64,000 nt of DNA from Spirodela intermedia (Eukaryota; Streptophyta; Magnoliopsida; Alismatales; Araceae). The DNA is taken from NCBI GenBank assembly GCA_902729315.2, contig LR746267.1:7814424-7878423 (forward strand), given 5' to 3'. This document shows, piece by piece, positions 35,126-46,263 of the stretch. Under the pieces are notes generated by a model. It worked only from the letters and a program-made list of their open reading frames with translations. It made no database searches and was not told the origin of the DNA. A program made the translations under genes and the position numbers. The first letter of the stretch is position 1. The number at the start of each line of letters is the position of its first letter.

Positions 35126-36192
35126 TCAACGATAGAACCCGCAACAGAAGCAGGAAAACCAGCTTTTCTGTTGAGCACCGAGAGCCACCGCAGGGGATGA
35201 AGAGGACGATTCCTCTGGCTCTGCTGGCTTCTTCTGCTGCTGCTTGTGCTGCGTCCGTTCAACCTTCACAGACCCACTCCTTGCTTCTGCAAATCTGCAA
35301 GCAGCTGACCTCCGTCAGGCTTCTTGTTGATGTGGATGATCTTAGGAGTTGGGAAGGAAAAGACGTACACGGGGAATGCAAAAGACTGGTTGCTTGCAAT
35401 AGAATGGCGCGAGGTGCTTGCAGAGTGGCGGTTGCTCTCAACAGGAAGTTTGCTTCCATCGCTGTGGCCAATTGCAGCAGCTCCCGGGACGTCCTTCATG
35501 GCCTCGGCTTTTGCAGCTGCGCGGAGATCGTCCCCCGGGGCTTGTGGGCCAGGACTGATGGAGAAGTTGGGCAGCTCGCCGGACATACCGGAGAGGAAGA
35601 GATAATCCCTCGAAAAGCTGGAGTTGCCCGCGTGGATGCTGAACAGGGATTCATTGGAGGCGACGCTCCACTCCACCGGTGCCGTTGACTTGGTTCTCTC
35701 GAAGATGGACGAGGGAATCCTGCAGTCATCAGGGCCTTTCGATCTCACCATCGCCTGTGTTGAGGGAGATTGCTTCGCCAAGTGAAGGGAGGAATCATCT
35801 GATTCATCAAACCACGTCAGACGGTTCTTCAGGCCAAGTCAGTGCACAGGGGATGGATGGTCTTTTCTCTTCTCACCCGAACTTCCCGCCTGGGATGTTT
35901 CGTCATGCCGGCCCAGCAAATTCGAGGAGACACACGGAGCATCTGTCATGGAAGCAGAAGGGAGCCTCGAACAGCCCACGTGGATCTCTGGATTCACTGT
36001 GGGTGGGATGCCGAATTCTCCGGTTTTTAGCTGCAGGCAATCTTTATCTGAGGAAGAAGACGAGCTGGAGTCGGCTTCTCGACAGGTGGGACTCATGTCT
36101 GAGCTCAGAACAACATGTACATCATTCTCTCCACTTCTTCCAGTCCCATTCAAGAGGTGCATCTCGAATCCAGAACTGCGCCTTCTAGAGAT
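35126..36192 (-). CDS. Conserved plant protein of unknown function with Cys-rich C-terminus
   Basis: Segments (minus): 36192-35877, 35798-35369, 35294-35126; phases agree. The 78-nt intron 35876-35799 starts GTGAGA, ends TCAG and removes an in-frame TGA (35839-35841). The next intron (35368-35295) starts GTACGT. Visible motifs: RRRSSGFEMHLLNG, a Ser run, PVEWSVASNESLFSIHAG followed by NSSFSRDYLFLSG, SNRHSASTSRHS, SFAFPV, a Gln/Lys/Pro/Ser-rich linker and the tail SWFSCFCCGFYR. The EWSVASNESLFSIH core and the Cys-rich end recall a family of plant hypothetical proteins; I know no function. The tail could be acylated (inference). The start is unresolved: ATG 36162 gives about 295 aa, but the frame stays open to an acceptor at 36193, so an upstream exon is possible. 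Confidence 0.6.
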
Positions 36193-37260
36193 CTATTAAT
36201 GGCCATCAAAGAGCATCAGGATCCTAAGACAGACCGAATCAATGCCGGGCGTCGAAATTCATCATCGTAATCGGAACTATGGAAGGATTCAGAGGACACA
36301 GACGAGAAGAACAACAGTTTTATCCACTCAAATATATTATTCAGTCACAGGTGTCAATGAATGGGAAAGGGTAAAAAATGAATAAGGTAAAATTTCATCT
36401 GGATGAGCTCTAAAAGAAAATATAACCAGATTTCATTGGAAAAGAAATTACTACGAATGAAGGATAAAAGAAATATATGCTTAAAATTATCAGCATTTAT
36501 TGGTATTAGCCGAATATAGTTTTGTTTTAGTTCAGGTTCTCAATTAATGGACTCCTTATCATGTCATGTTCCTATGTTCTCTAGTCAGGCATGCCGCACT
36601 TACAAATCAAGATAATAAATTTAAAATTATGCATATATATATAAAACTCAATGGACTCAGCAGTTCTGAATTGAATGTCACAATCATTCGCCATCGATAT
36701 AGGTTGATTTTTTCCATCGGTACAGCATTGAGTCGAAAACATATCTATCTCATGATTCGACTTATTGGCCCTTTTCTTCCGCGCCTGAATTGAACATCAA
36801 AATCCCAGGACTAGATCAGGAAGCATTAACTGCGAGATCCTGCTGAAAAACGCATCCCCATACCCACAAAACTATCAAAAACTTGAAATCGAAGAAGCGA
36901 TCTCATTCCTGAGTGGATCGATTAGGAATCTTCGCGACCGAAGTCCGGCACCTGAACCGTGACCTCCGACTGTCAATGTACGCCAGACAAGACGTCATGC
37001 AGGAACCGATTCTATTCATCAGGACGCAGCCTTCAATTTTGAACTTGTTCGAGAAGAACCAAGAGGAAGCAAAAAGCCGAAGGACGCATGCAAACCTCTC
37101 GAATGAGAAATCGGAAATCCCTTCTGTCTCGGCACCGCTCCTGCCGGCCTCTCCTCCTCCCAGGGCCACGCCTCTGCTCCTCTGCCACCAGCAGCTTCCT
37201 GCTGTTGAGACAGATGGCCGCAATCGAGCGAGGAGAGACGGAAAAGAGGCAGGGACAACA
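36193..37260. other. Probable intron and 5' UTR of the unknown-protein gene
   Basis: The part nearest the gene is A/T-rich and intron-like (36200-36850). From about 36900 to 37260 the sequence is GC-rich and, read on the minus strand, follows a long CT tract, as a plant 5' UTR does. A short minus-strand frame starting at an ATG near 37019 (MNRIGSCMTSCLAYIDS) could be a first coding exon, but I cannot confirm its splicing. Confidence 0.4.
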
Positions 37261-37262
37261 AG

Positions 37263-37264
<2 letters not shown>

Positions 37265-37323
<59 letters not shown>

Positions 37324-37345
37324 CAGAGAAGGAGAGAGAGAGAGA
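37265..37345. repeat. (GA)n / (GACA)n tract
   Basis: A run of GA units passes into GACAGA units and back. On the minus strand it is a CT tract immediately upstream of the GC-rich 5' region described above. Open frames through it encode only Arg/Glu or Leu/Ser repeats and are not genes. Confidence 0.9.
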
Positions 37346-37400
37346 CAGAGGATGGTGGCGAACGGAGAGGGAGAGAGGCGATAAGAGCGCGGGAAAACCG

Positions 37401-37748
37401 GGGAGAGAGAGAGAGCACGACCAGGCTAACTGTTTTAATCAACAGACCGGATTCGCCTCGACCGGCCTACCCGTCTGCTTCACGCCTCCCTTCGAGCTGG
37501 TCCGAACCGTTCTTACCAACGGCCACGGAATGATCCAATAGCTCGCGAGTGGGTGCTAGCTGGTCCGCCCTTGCCCGGGCCGTATAAAGCCCGGCCCGGT
37601 AGCTACCTTGGGTCAGGTAACAAGCCCGGGTCATCATCACCTCCCAGAGCGAGTGAGTGAGCGAGCGAGAGAGGGAGAGAGGGAGGGAGGGAGAGAGAGA
37701 GAGAAGAGGCGGCCATGAGAGATTATTTACTCATCGGATGACACGAAA
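37401..37748 (+). repeat. Direct repeat copy A, promoter-like
   Basis: About 350 bases are shared with 45729-46054 at high identity, in the same orientation. Shared words include CTCGACCGGCCTACCCGTCT, CCTCCCTTCGAGC, CCGAACCGTTCTTACCAACG, CCCGGTAGCTACCTTGGGTC and GAGATTATTTACTCATCGGA. TATAAAG is at 37583-37589 inside a GC-rich context, followed by a GA-rich leader and an ATG at about 37714. The ATG opens only a very short frame. Confidence 0.85.
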
Positions 37749-38386
37749 TATAGAATTAATTAATTATATATTTGAGTTGAAAACCCATTTGCCACTACCA
37801 ACATTCATGTTGATGACACCGATGCAAGCGTTATTAAGCAGAGGTTTATCAAATTTGATAGCCATGGCCACCCACCTTCCAAGATCTTTTGATACTTGAG
37901 TAAAGTAGGTGAGCTCACTTGAGAGAAATAATGAAACAAGTAGGCAAAATATGATGATGTGATAATAGTACATGAGACAAAGTTGTTGAAGCAATGACAA
38001 ACGTACTTAATTTGTATGATAGATGTTGATGATTCAAGAAAAGAGAAGGTCAATAATAGTATCTTCAACATAATAAAATGGGCAATTTTCATAATTGTAT
38101 CAATAAAAACGGAAGTAGAAGATGGTGAGGGCATTATCTATTCAATGGACTCTACAGGTCAACTCATAAATGACCATATAATATATGGTGTAAAAGATGG
38201 TGTTGCCAAGATACATGGAATAATTTTTGATAGATCCAAAAATAGAAAGATAAATTCATCAGAAATAATATATTAGGAGATATGAGTTGACAATCCCCTC
38301 TTGTACATGCCGCCTTTGCCTTATACATGAATGGGTATATTGTATCCTACTTTGAGTGATGAGGTGGTAGTAGCTGCCCAAGTGTG

Positions 38387-38388
<2 letters not shown>
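37749..38388. other. A/T-rich intergenic DNA
   Basis: No gene is recognised. The open frame 38016-38276 (plus) matches nothing I know. The segment about 38306-38385 (ending GGTGGTAGTAGCTG) has a diverged counterpart near 53513-53605 in the lipase spacer. Confidence 0.5.

Positions 38389-38458
<70 letters not shown>
38389..38458. repeat. (GA)n microsatellite, about 34 units
   Basis: A long nearly perfect GA run that opens the minisatellite array. Confidence 0.95.
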
Positions 38459-38460
<2 letters not shown>

Positions 38461-38465
38461 TGTTA

Positions 38466-39596
38466 CCGTGGAATGTGACGTGAGTCAAACTTAATTATTC
38501 TTTTTTACTAGTGGGTCTAAGTAAAGTATTCTCTTTTTAAAGAATTAGAATACTACTATATTTAATTTTTTTCGAAAATTTAGAAAATTATCTTGTTTTA
38601 TAAAATTCACACCATTCTGATCTTTTGCTTCACGTTGACTTGAGCAGTGGATAGAGAAAAGGGGGAAGAGGGGGGTGTATATATATATATTGTGGAAGGT
38701 GACATGAGTCAAACTTAAATGTATTCTTTACTTTTACTAGTGGGTCTAACTGAAGTATAATATATTTTTAAATAATTTAAATACTAATATTTAAAAAATT
38801 AGAAATAATATGCACATTTAGAAACTATCTTGTCACATAAAATTCACACCATCTTGATCATTTCCTTTGCATTAACTTGTGCTGCGGAGAGAAATATATC
38901 TATGTTATATGCAAGGTTATAGGAATCAAACTTAAAAGTATTCATTATTTTCACTAGTGGGTCTAACTGAGGTATTATCCATTTCTAAATAATTTGAATA
39001 CTACTATGTAAATTTTTTTATAAATAATATGCACATTTAGAAAACTATCTTGTTATATAAAATTCGCACCATTCTGATGTGGAGAGAGAGAGAGCGGGGG
39101 GAAGATGGGGGGGGGGGGTGAGATATCTATGTATATATATATCTATATCTACATATATATATCATGTAGAAGGTGACATTAGTCAAACTTAAGTATTATT
39201 TATTTTTACTAGGATCTAATTTTAGTATAATATCTTTTTAAATAATATAATACTACTACTAAAATATTTTAAAATAATAATGGACGCATTTAGATAATTA
39301 AATTTTATAAAAATTTGCACCATTCTGATCATTTGTGTTAACTTGAGCGGTGGAGAGAGAGGGGAAGAGGGGAGGAGAGAGGGGATATATATAAATATTA
39401 TGTGGACGATGACATGAGTCAAACTGATTTTATTCTTTATTTTTATTTTTAGGTTTAACTTAAGTATGATCTGCTTTTAAATAATTTGAATACTACTATT
39501 TATTTATTTTTTTAAGAAATGCCATGCACATTTAGAAAATTATCTTCTTATATAAAATTCACACCATTCTGATGATTTGCTTCGTTTTGACTTCAG
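38466..39596 (+). repeat. Five-copy minisatellite, unit about 200-240 bp
   Basis: Five diverged units start near 38466, 38690, 38903, 39161 and 39397. Each runs through the same landmarks: GTGACATGAGTCAAACTTAA, TTACTAGTGGGTCTAA, TTTTTAAATAATTTGAATAC, GCACATTTAGAAAA, TATCTTG, AAAATTCACACCATTCTGAT, then a GA-rich or TA-rich junction (GGAGAGAG, TATATATA). The ordered structure shows repeated local duplication. No coding potential is seen. Confidence 0.9.
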
Positions 39597-39860
39597 GTGT
39601 AAAATAGTCCAGACGTAGGGCTCGTATAAGGAATCTAACTGGCTACAGCAAACATAGGTATGGGATAATTTTGACCCTTCTTCTTGATCCGAGAGTGAAT
39701 ACCCCTATCTTGTTGACAAGGAATGTATTATGACGCAAAACATAGAATCAATAGTGAAAAATCGTCGTCTTACTACAGTGAGGCCAAACGAATTTTTATC
39801 TCGGAAAAGTTAACACCAGAGAATTACATCACAAGAAGGAGAGCATTCAGACATGAAGAC
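39597..39860. other. 3' flank of the monooxygenase gene
   Basis: Ordinary A/T-rich sequence between the minisatellite and the monooxygenase stop. It should carry the 3' UTR of that gene. Confidence 0.5.
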
Positions 39861-41508
39861 TCAAGCGGGAACCAACGTTATCGGCAGAGGCCCACAATCG
39901 TAGCCCACGACAGACGATACGATCCTGGGGAACATATACCTGTAGAAGGCGCCGTCCCTGATGAACTTGACTGCAGATTCCCACCATCCTGAGCCACCCT
40001 GCTGAATCCGACCTGAGACATACGCCCCCGCAATCAATCCGGCGGCGCGCCACCGTCTCTCCCTCACGAAGTCGTCGAGACACCTCTCAACTTTCTCTGC
40101 ATCGACGCTCCCATCGATGTGAAGGGTAGCGGCAATGTTCCTGCCGAGGACGACAGCGTCCTCAAGGGCGGCACACCCGCCTTGCCCAAGGTCGGGAGTC
40201 ATCGGGTGCATGGCGTCGCCGGCAACGGCGACACTGCCCCGGTGCGTGGGGCCGACGACAACGTCCCATGGGAGCCTGAACTTGAGGGGAGCCCATGAAA
40301 CTGTGGATAACTCGGAATGGTTAACAACATCGCGGAACGCTGGGGGGAAGCCCTTTGCCATCGTCTCTGTGACATTCTTGAGTATTAAATCAGGCTCTTT
40401 CGCCATGTCTTTGTCTGAGAGGACGTACAGAAGCAAAATCAGTATATTGAACTACTCGCCTGGGACCCAATGATATCAAAGGAATCGAGGGACTAGAATC
40501 TCACCACTTGGGTTGGACCTCCTGGTGATGAACCAGTAGATCTCCTTGTCATTCATGGGAAAGAACCCCGTTCTCTCATTCTTGCCGAGAAACTGCTGGG
40601 ATCCGCTGCTGAATCCATGACCATCTGGGTACACGGAAAGCCCTCGGACAGCACCTCGACCGGAGTCTATCGGAGTGGAGAGACCCAGCCACCTTGCCAC
40701 CGCCGAATGCACTCCATCACAGCCAATCAAGGCCTGACATCCCCATCAACAGCTCAAGATACGCACGCGCAGATAGCTCGACATTCGAAGAATTAGGTCG
40801 AATAGTCCAAGACAATTCGAGAAGAGTAGCACATCCGGAGCTCACCTTAGCTCTAATGACAGTCCCGTCCTCGAGGTCGAGGATGACCCCGGAGGATGCA
40901 TCCGTTGGTTTCTGTCTTGTGATTGAAGTGAGTTTAGAGGAAAACCGGATTGTGCCTGGCGGCAGTTCTTCTGCGAGACTCTCCAACAGAGCCCTGCGGT
41001 GCACCACTCTCACTTCCATTCCCCTCCTGCAGGAAAAGCATCCAACAGAGACGTTAGTCAATAAATCCGCGATAGTCGGAGAACATAGGGAACAAGCTTG
41101 GCCTTACAAGACTGGTGCTCCATCTAAGGATACTTCCTGCGTTTCTCCGGTGCTCGTGTGGGTTACTCGAAACCTGCATAATATCACAATTCAGATGAGT
41201 ACCATCGTAAGCGAGTGAGAGAGTGAGATGGGGGAAAGGGGGTGGAGAGAGAGAGAGAGAGAGAGAAACGAGTACTTTCGAAGTGGCGGATAGAGCGGAA
41301 TGAGCTTGTGGGCGATGCCGAGGACGTCGAGAGCCCTCCAGGCATTGGGGAAGAGGCCGAGAGCGGCGCCGGTTGACCGGAGACCGGCGGCACTCTCGAC
41401 CACCACAATACTTTTGATCCCGACCTTCTTCATCGCCAGTGCTGCGGCCAGCCCCGCGATCCCGGCCCCAACGATGGCCACCTCCACATCTAAACGATCT
41501 TCTGACAT
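39861..41508 (-). CDS. FAD-dependent monooxygenase (plant MO1/CTF2-like), 5 exons
   Basis: A flavoprotein hydroxylase of the salicylate-hydroxylase / zeaxanthin-epoxidase-like class. Exons (minus): 41508-41276, 41173-41108, 41026-40846, 40733-40505, 40414-39861; phases agree, 420 aa. Seen: the Rossmann FAD motif VAIVGAGIAGLAAALA near the N-terminus, an acidic residue (VVVES) ending the second strand, RSTGAALGLFPNAWRALD, the DG motif IGCDGVHSAVARWLG, and the GD motif VAVAGDAMHPMTPDLGQGG followed by ALEDAVVLGRNI. I see no convincing transit peptide or membrane anchor. An in-frame ATG at 41541 would add 11 residues. Family members have been proposed to act on small aromatics or in stress responses; the substrate cannot be deduced here. 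A decayed copy of this gene's exons 2-3 lies in the lipase spacers. Confidence 0.92.
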
Positions 41509-42430
41509 CTTCTCAGCTCGATGATTCACCTGGTTCTTCATTCTTCTTTCTTCTGGCTGCTTGGGTACCTGCTAAGCTCCCCGCCCACCAATATATACGT
41601 GTCTCTTCCCGCCGGACTTCCCTTGTCGTCTACCCGACTTTGCCGGAACCCGTGTACCGTTCTTCGAGGTTCTTTCTTGCACGGCACTTCCGTGGTCAAT
41701 GGAGAAAAGATAAGCATAAAAGAAAGGTCCAGGCCGTATCTAGAAGAATCGGCCGATATTGATACGAACCGAGATCAGCAGCTCCGTTTCCAATCTAGAC
41801 AGGTGGTTTTCATCGGTGCGATCTCGCCTTGGATCCCGTTTCCTCGGTCATCACCGCCAGCATGAACGCTGTTGGGATTGCCTCTCCGCATTGACGACGA
41901 GAATACGGACGAACCTTCGTCTCCGACAGCCGTCAGTCGCAACTGGGTCTAGACCGGCGTCATGTTCATGATTAATCTGGTTTTAAGAATCAGCAATAAT
42001 TTATTTATATTTTTCTAAAATAAGAAACATGGTAGAATAAATAATTAATACGTTTTATTCAGGTCTCTTCGATTTTTCTAAGTTCCATTTTTATGTCCAA
42101 ACGAGAGTTCATATCCACTATTCCATATGCAATATTGAGCACCTCATATATATACGCACACACGGCCAGATAGAGAAATATTAATGTATATATATATATC
42201 TAGAGAGAGAGAGAGAGAGAGAGACGGCATGGTTTTCCTCTACGTCCAGGCTGGACTCGCAAAGTTTTCTTGGCCTTAAGTGATGTATTTTAAAGGTCGA
42301 GACTTGCCACCAAACCCTAACCGGCCATCATCTTCTCGCATACCCTCACCTTTCTTGCAGGACACCTAGTGGACAGAGGTCCAACCTACATCTCACCAGG
42401 GGCTCTTGAACACGGGAAGGGTGGCACCCC
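41509..42430. promoter_or_regulatory. Monooxygenase promoter and flank
   Basis: On the minus strand a TATA-like stretch (ATATATA at 41591-41597) lies about 85 bases upstream of the ATG at 41508. On the plus strand ACGTGTC at 41597-41603 fits the ABRE core, overlapping it. The segment to about 42160 is homologous to 55165-55770 in the lipase spacer. A (GA)n run lies at about 42203-42223. No other gene is seen. Confidence 0.45.
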
Positions 42431-42511
42431 CTACTCTTGCAGGCCTCGTATTTAATGGAAGCCGAACAAGGGTTCAGTTTTCTGTCGGTTGCAGAGCAGG
42501 AAGAGCCACCG

Positions 42512-43751
42512 ATGGGCGCTTCCACGAAACTCGTTATTTTGATCTTGGCCTCTCAACGCCGCCTCCCCGGGGAGCACTCTCTCGGACGGCATCCGGGTCG
42601 ATCTGACCCACGTCGACTCCGTTGGCACCTTCACCTGGCAGGAGAAGATGCAGCGCGCGCTGATGTGGGGCAGCCAGCGGATGACCTCTGCTGGTCACCG
42701 CTGGCAGCGGTGAATTCATCGTCAAACTTGCCATCGGCACCCCCCTCGTCCCCTTCCCGGCGATCATCGACACCGGCAGCGACCTTATATGGACGCAGTG
42801 TCAGCCCTGTGCCGACTGCTACCGGCAGGGGACGGCCATATTCAACCCCTCGGCCTCCAGGACCTACGTCAGCCTTCCCTGCTCCAGTAAACTCTGCCGG
42901 GCCCTCCCGGTCTCCGACTGCCGCTCTGGCTGCGAGTACATTTACTCTTACGGGGACTACTCCTCCACTCAGGGAGTTCTTGCCACAGAGACATTCACCA
43001 TGGGGGAAGGAGTCCTCGTCCCCCGCGTCGGCTTTGGGTGCGGCGTTTCCAACCAGGGGGAGGGGTTCCAGCAGGCGGCCGGCCTCGTCGGGCTCGGCAG
43101 GGGTCCACTCTCCCTTGTTTCTCAGTTGCGTATTGGCAGATTCTCCTACTGCCTCACCAGGCTCGACGAGACAAAGACGAGCCCTCTCTTCCTGGGCTCC
43201 CTCGCCAGTTTAGACATCAGTGCTGAAGCAAAGTCAACGCCATTTCTCCGAAACCCAAATCAGCCAACCTTCTACTACCTCTCGTTGAAGGGCATCACAG
43301 TGGGAGCAAGAGCCCTCAAGATCCGGGTCACCACCTTCGCCCTCAACGACGATGGCACCGGGGGGCTCATCATAGACTCGGGGACCTCCATCACCTACCT
43401 GGAGTTCGAAGGCTACAGGCTGCTGAAGCAGGCGCTTCTATCGCAGGTGAATCTCCCACTCGGAGATGGCTCGTCCGTCGGGCTCGATCTATGCTTCCAG
43501 GTACCAGTGGGCGCATCGCCGGCGGCGCTTGAGCTGCCAAAGATAATATTCCACTTCCACGGGCGGACCTAGAGTTGTCGCCGGAGAACTACATGGCGGC
43601 GGACGCGAGCTCCGGGCAGTTGTGTGGTAAGATGATGGGGTCAAGCGGGATCTCCATCCTTGGCAACTTCCAGCAGCAGGGTTTCCACATGCTCTATGAT
43701 CCAGAGGGAGATAATTTGTCTTTCCAACAGACGCGGTGCGATCAGCTATGA
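42512..43751 (+). pseudogene. Nepenthesin-like (CDR1-type) aspartic protease, frameshifted
   Basis: An intronless A1-family aspartic protease with both catalytic motifs intact in one long frame (about 42685-43572): IIDTGSDLIWTQC and IIDSGTSITYLE, with the Cys-rich nepenthesin insert between (CQPCADCYRQG, PCSSKLC, YSYGDYSSTQGVLATETFT). The expected protein is broken in three places. The signal-peptide part (MGASTKLVILILAS, from 42512) is in frame 2. The prosegment (LSDGIRVDLTHVDS, EKMQRALMWG) is in frame 0. The catalytic core is in frame 1 and hits TAG at 43570. The C-terminus (ELSPENYMAADASSG, ISILGNFQQQGFHM, FQQTRCDQL) is back in frame 0, ending at 43751. Family function is secreted or apoplastic proteolysis. 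Either a recent pseudogene or an intact gene with sequence errors; conservation of the rest favours a recent break or errors. Confidence 0.85.
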
Positions 43752-45728
43752 ACCCATGAAGAATATAAAGTTCTTATCCTTCACTTTCCATGGTTATTTG
43801 TTGAAGAAATCATTTCCAAGTAAAAATTAATAGGTTATGAGCAGTTTTAGCTCCTTTATTGGCTACATTATTTAAATTATAGCGTAGAGAGAAGGTGGCA
43901 TCTCTTATGAGTAATGATTATCTTATGTGGAGACAGTGGTATGTCTCATCACACATGCTGCTTGGAGTGAGAGGGTGCTGTGTAAATTTAGTTCATAGTG
44001 ATGTCGAAGAACCAAGAATAACACATAAATCTAAATCTACAAATTATCTGAAATGAAAATATCATAAAATATTTTCATCTTTCTCTGACGCAGACATTAA
44101 GTTGAACAATGTGGCTTCGGTGCTTAAGAAACAGGTTCCCCTATTCTCTTGGCTAATAGATATGCATTGACAGCTGAGAGAGGATTCGTCCATCTGCTGT
44201 TTCATCTGATGTTCAGGCAAAGAAAGAAAAGTCAATTATGGAATACCTGATGGCTGGTGGTTTCAGCCCATAACCAGGATTCATATCTACTTGACATGTG
44301 CATTCTTCACTGGAGCACCACTATGGTTTGGAATCTCTATGTATATCCCATAAGAGAGAGAATACATTGGAAGTGTATTTCTGAAACTTTTTTGGGTAGA
44401 TTCCCCAATACCTAATTTTAAATGTTAAAGTGTGAATATAATCAAGAGATTAAAGCAACTAGATGATGTGGTCTCAAGAGCATTGCCCTTGGATCTCTAT
44501 TACACGCTGAAATAATCTAAAAATGAAAAATTTAGTCAGTCTATTTCACCTTGAAATGCCATAAAAGAACCCCCAAAATTCATATTTGGGGGCTTCTGCC
44601 CCCACATGGTTATGTTGCAATCATTCTAAGATTTCCAACTCTTTTTTTTTTGGAGTTACCGTATACATGATTTATTTTCAATGCTTGTTTGTGTTACCCA
44701 AAATAGGTCATGAGGCAATGAAATTATATTTTCACATATTATAAATAATAGTGTATAAAGTCCTCAACTTTAGAAAGTATTCTATAAGATCGTAAACTTT
44801 AACTAGCATGTTGATATCAACTGTTGCACTAATAAAGATGAAGATATCATGTAAATGTGTTTTGAAGCATGTGTCAGGAAATTTTAGAGAATTTCAAAAT
44901 TACATTAATTTTAATACCTTTTCTAATCTATAAATAGTGCAAGGCGTCCAATGCTTTGATACTCTATGAATTGTCAACCATGGGACATGGAAAGGATTCT
45001 AGAATGTTTAAGTTCTCAGGATATAGCATATGTTATGTGATAAACATTTGAAGCGTACCTTTGGAATATCTATTTTTAAATCATTTATGTAGGGTCCAAT
45101 TTTTTTTTTCATGAGTCTTCTTTGAGATCTTCAATTAATAACTTAATTATTTTATTGTCCTTAGGAGAAATAGTCCTAAATAGGAAAATATTACTGCAAT
45201 AAACTCTACATACATTTCAAAATCAAAACATTGCTTTTATAAATCAGTAGGATATTATAATGATGATTTTTACAATCTAGAAATTTCCCTTGGATTTATT
45301 TTGTCTTTTTTTCGAATATTGTCAAGTTCATAAAGAAGATTACTCAAAAATAAATATTTTTCTGGTTGTTAGAGATCAATAAGTTAATTATGAAGCATGA
45401 TACTATCACATCAAAACATTACACCATTTAACAATAAATTAATTTTTTGAGAGGAGCACACATGGGGGGTCCCGTTGGTAAGGAAAAATAAATTACTTCA
45501 ACGTGCTTTGATGTGCTAAATTTAATCTAAATTAACAAAAAAAATTCATATGATCTTAATCATATTAAGCAACATTATGAAAACCCATTGTCAATATGAA
45601 TAATATGAAAAAAAAAAATCCCATAAAAAAGAAATAAAGACGTGTTGGATTGGCCCCATTTGTGCCTGTCTAAGTACGATCGTTGACGTCGTGACACGTG
45701 GCTTCAGAAGCGGATGTACCCATATTCG
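43752..45728. other. A/T-rich intergenic DNA, nothing recognised
   Basis: Two kilobases of A/T-rich sequence without long open frames on either strand. No transposase, reverse transcriptase or terminal repeat is visible. Confidence 0.6.
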
Positions 45729-46054
45729 AGAGAGAGAGCGCGCGACCGGGCTTAACTGTTCTGATCGACGGACCGGATTCGACTCGACCGGCCTACCCGT
45801 CTGCTTCATGCCTCCCTTCGAGCCGGTCCGAACCGTTCTTACCAACGGCCACGGAATGATCCAATAAATCGCAGGTGGGATGTTAGCTGGTGCGCCCGGG
45901 CCCGAGCCGTATAACGCCCAGCCCGGTAGCTACCTTGGGTCAGGTAAGAAGCCCTCCCAGAGCGCGCGAGTGAACAAGAGAGAGATAGGGAGAGAAAGAG
46001 AGAAGAGGCGGCATATGCCGATGAGAGATTATTTACTCATCGGATGGCACGAGA
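45729..46054 (+). repeat. Direct repeat copy B
   Basis: Second copy of the repeat at 37401-37748, same orientation, with substitutions and small indels. The TATA position reads TATAACG here (45910-45916). The GA-rich leader and the terminal GAGATTATTTACTCATCGGA are kept. It ends about 210 bases past the stop (3' side) of the minus-strand DJ-1 gene, so it is not that gene's promoter. Confidence 0.85.
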
Positions 46055-46263
46055 AAGCCCGGGCCCTGTTGAGATAATGCCCGGTCCGGTGAGATTTCCT
46101 TTTCGGGCTCGGTCCTGAGGGTGCCACCCTGCTCCTTTTCTGACCATTTTACCGCCCATTTCATGTAATCCTCTGCTTCCCACCCATTCGATGCTCATAT
46201 TTACATGCAACATCGAAGAGAACCACCGATTTCAGCCGACTATTCACAAACTGGGCCCTGCTT

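Noticed and set aside
37088-37533. Plus-strand open frames through the GA tract
   Set aside because: They encode Arg-Glu repeats from simple sequence and have no other features.
38466-39596. CRISPR-like regular array
   Set aside because: Units are about 200 bp, diverged and adjoining, in a plant genome; it is an ordinary minisatellite.
37401-46054. LTR retrotransposon bounded by the two direct repeats
   Set aside because: The interior holds a plant monooxygenase and a protease gene, with no gag, reverse transcriptase, integrase or primer-binding site, and I saw no clear TG...CA ends or target-site duplication.
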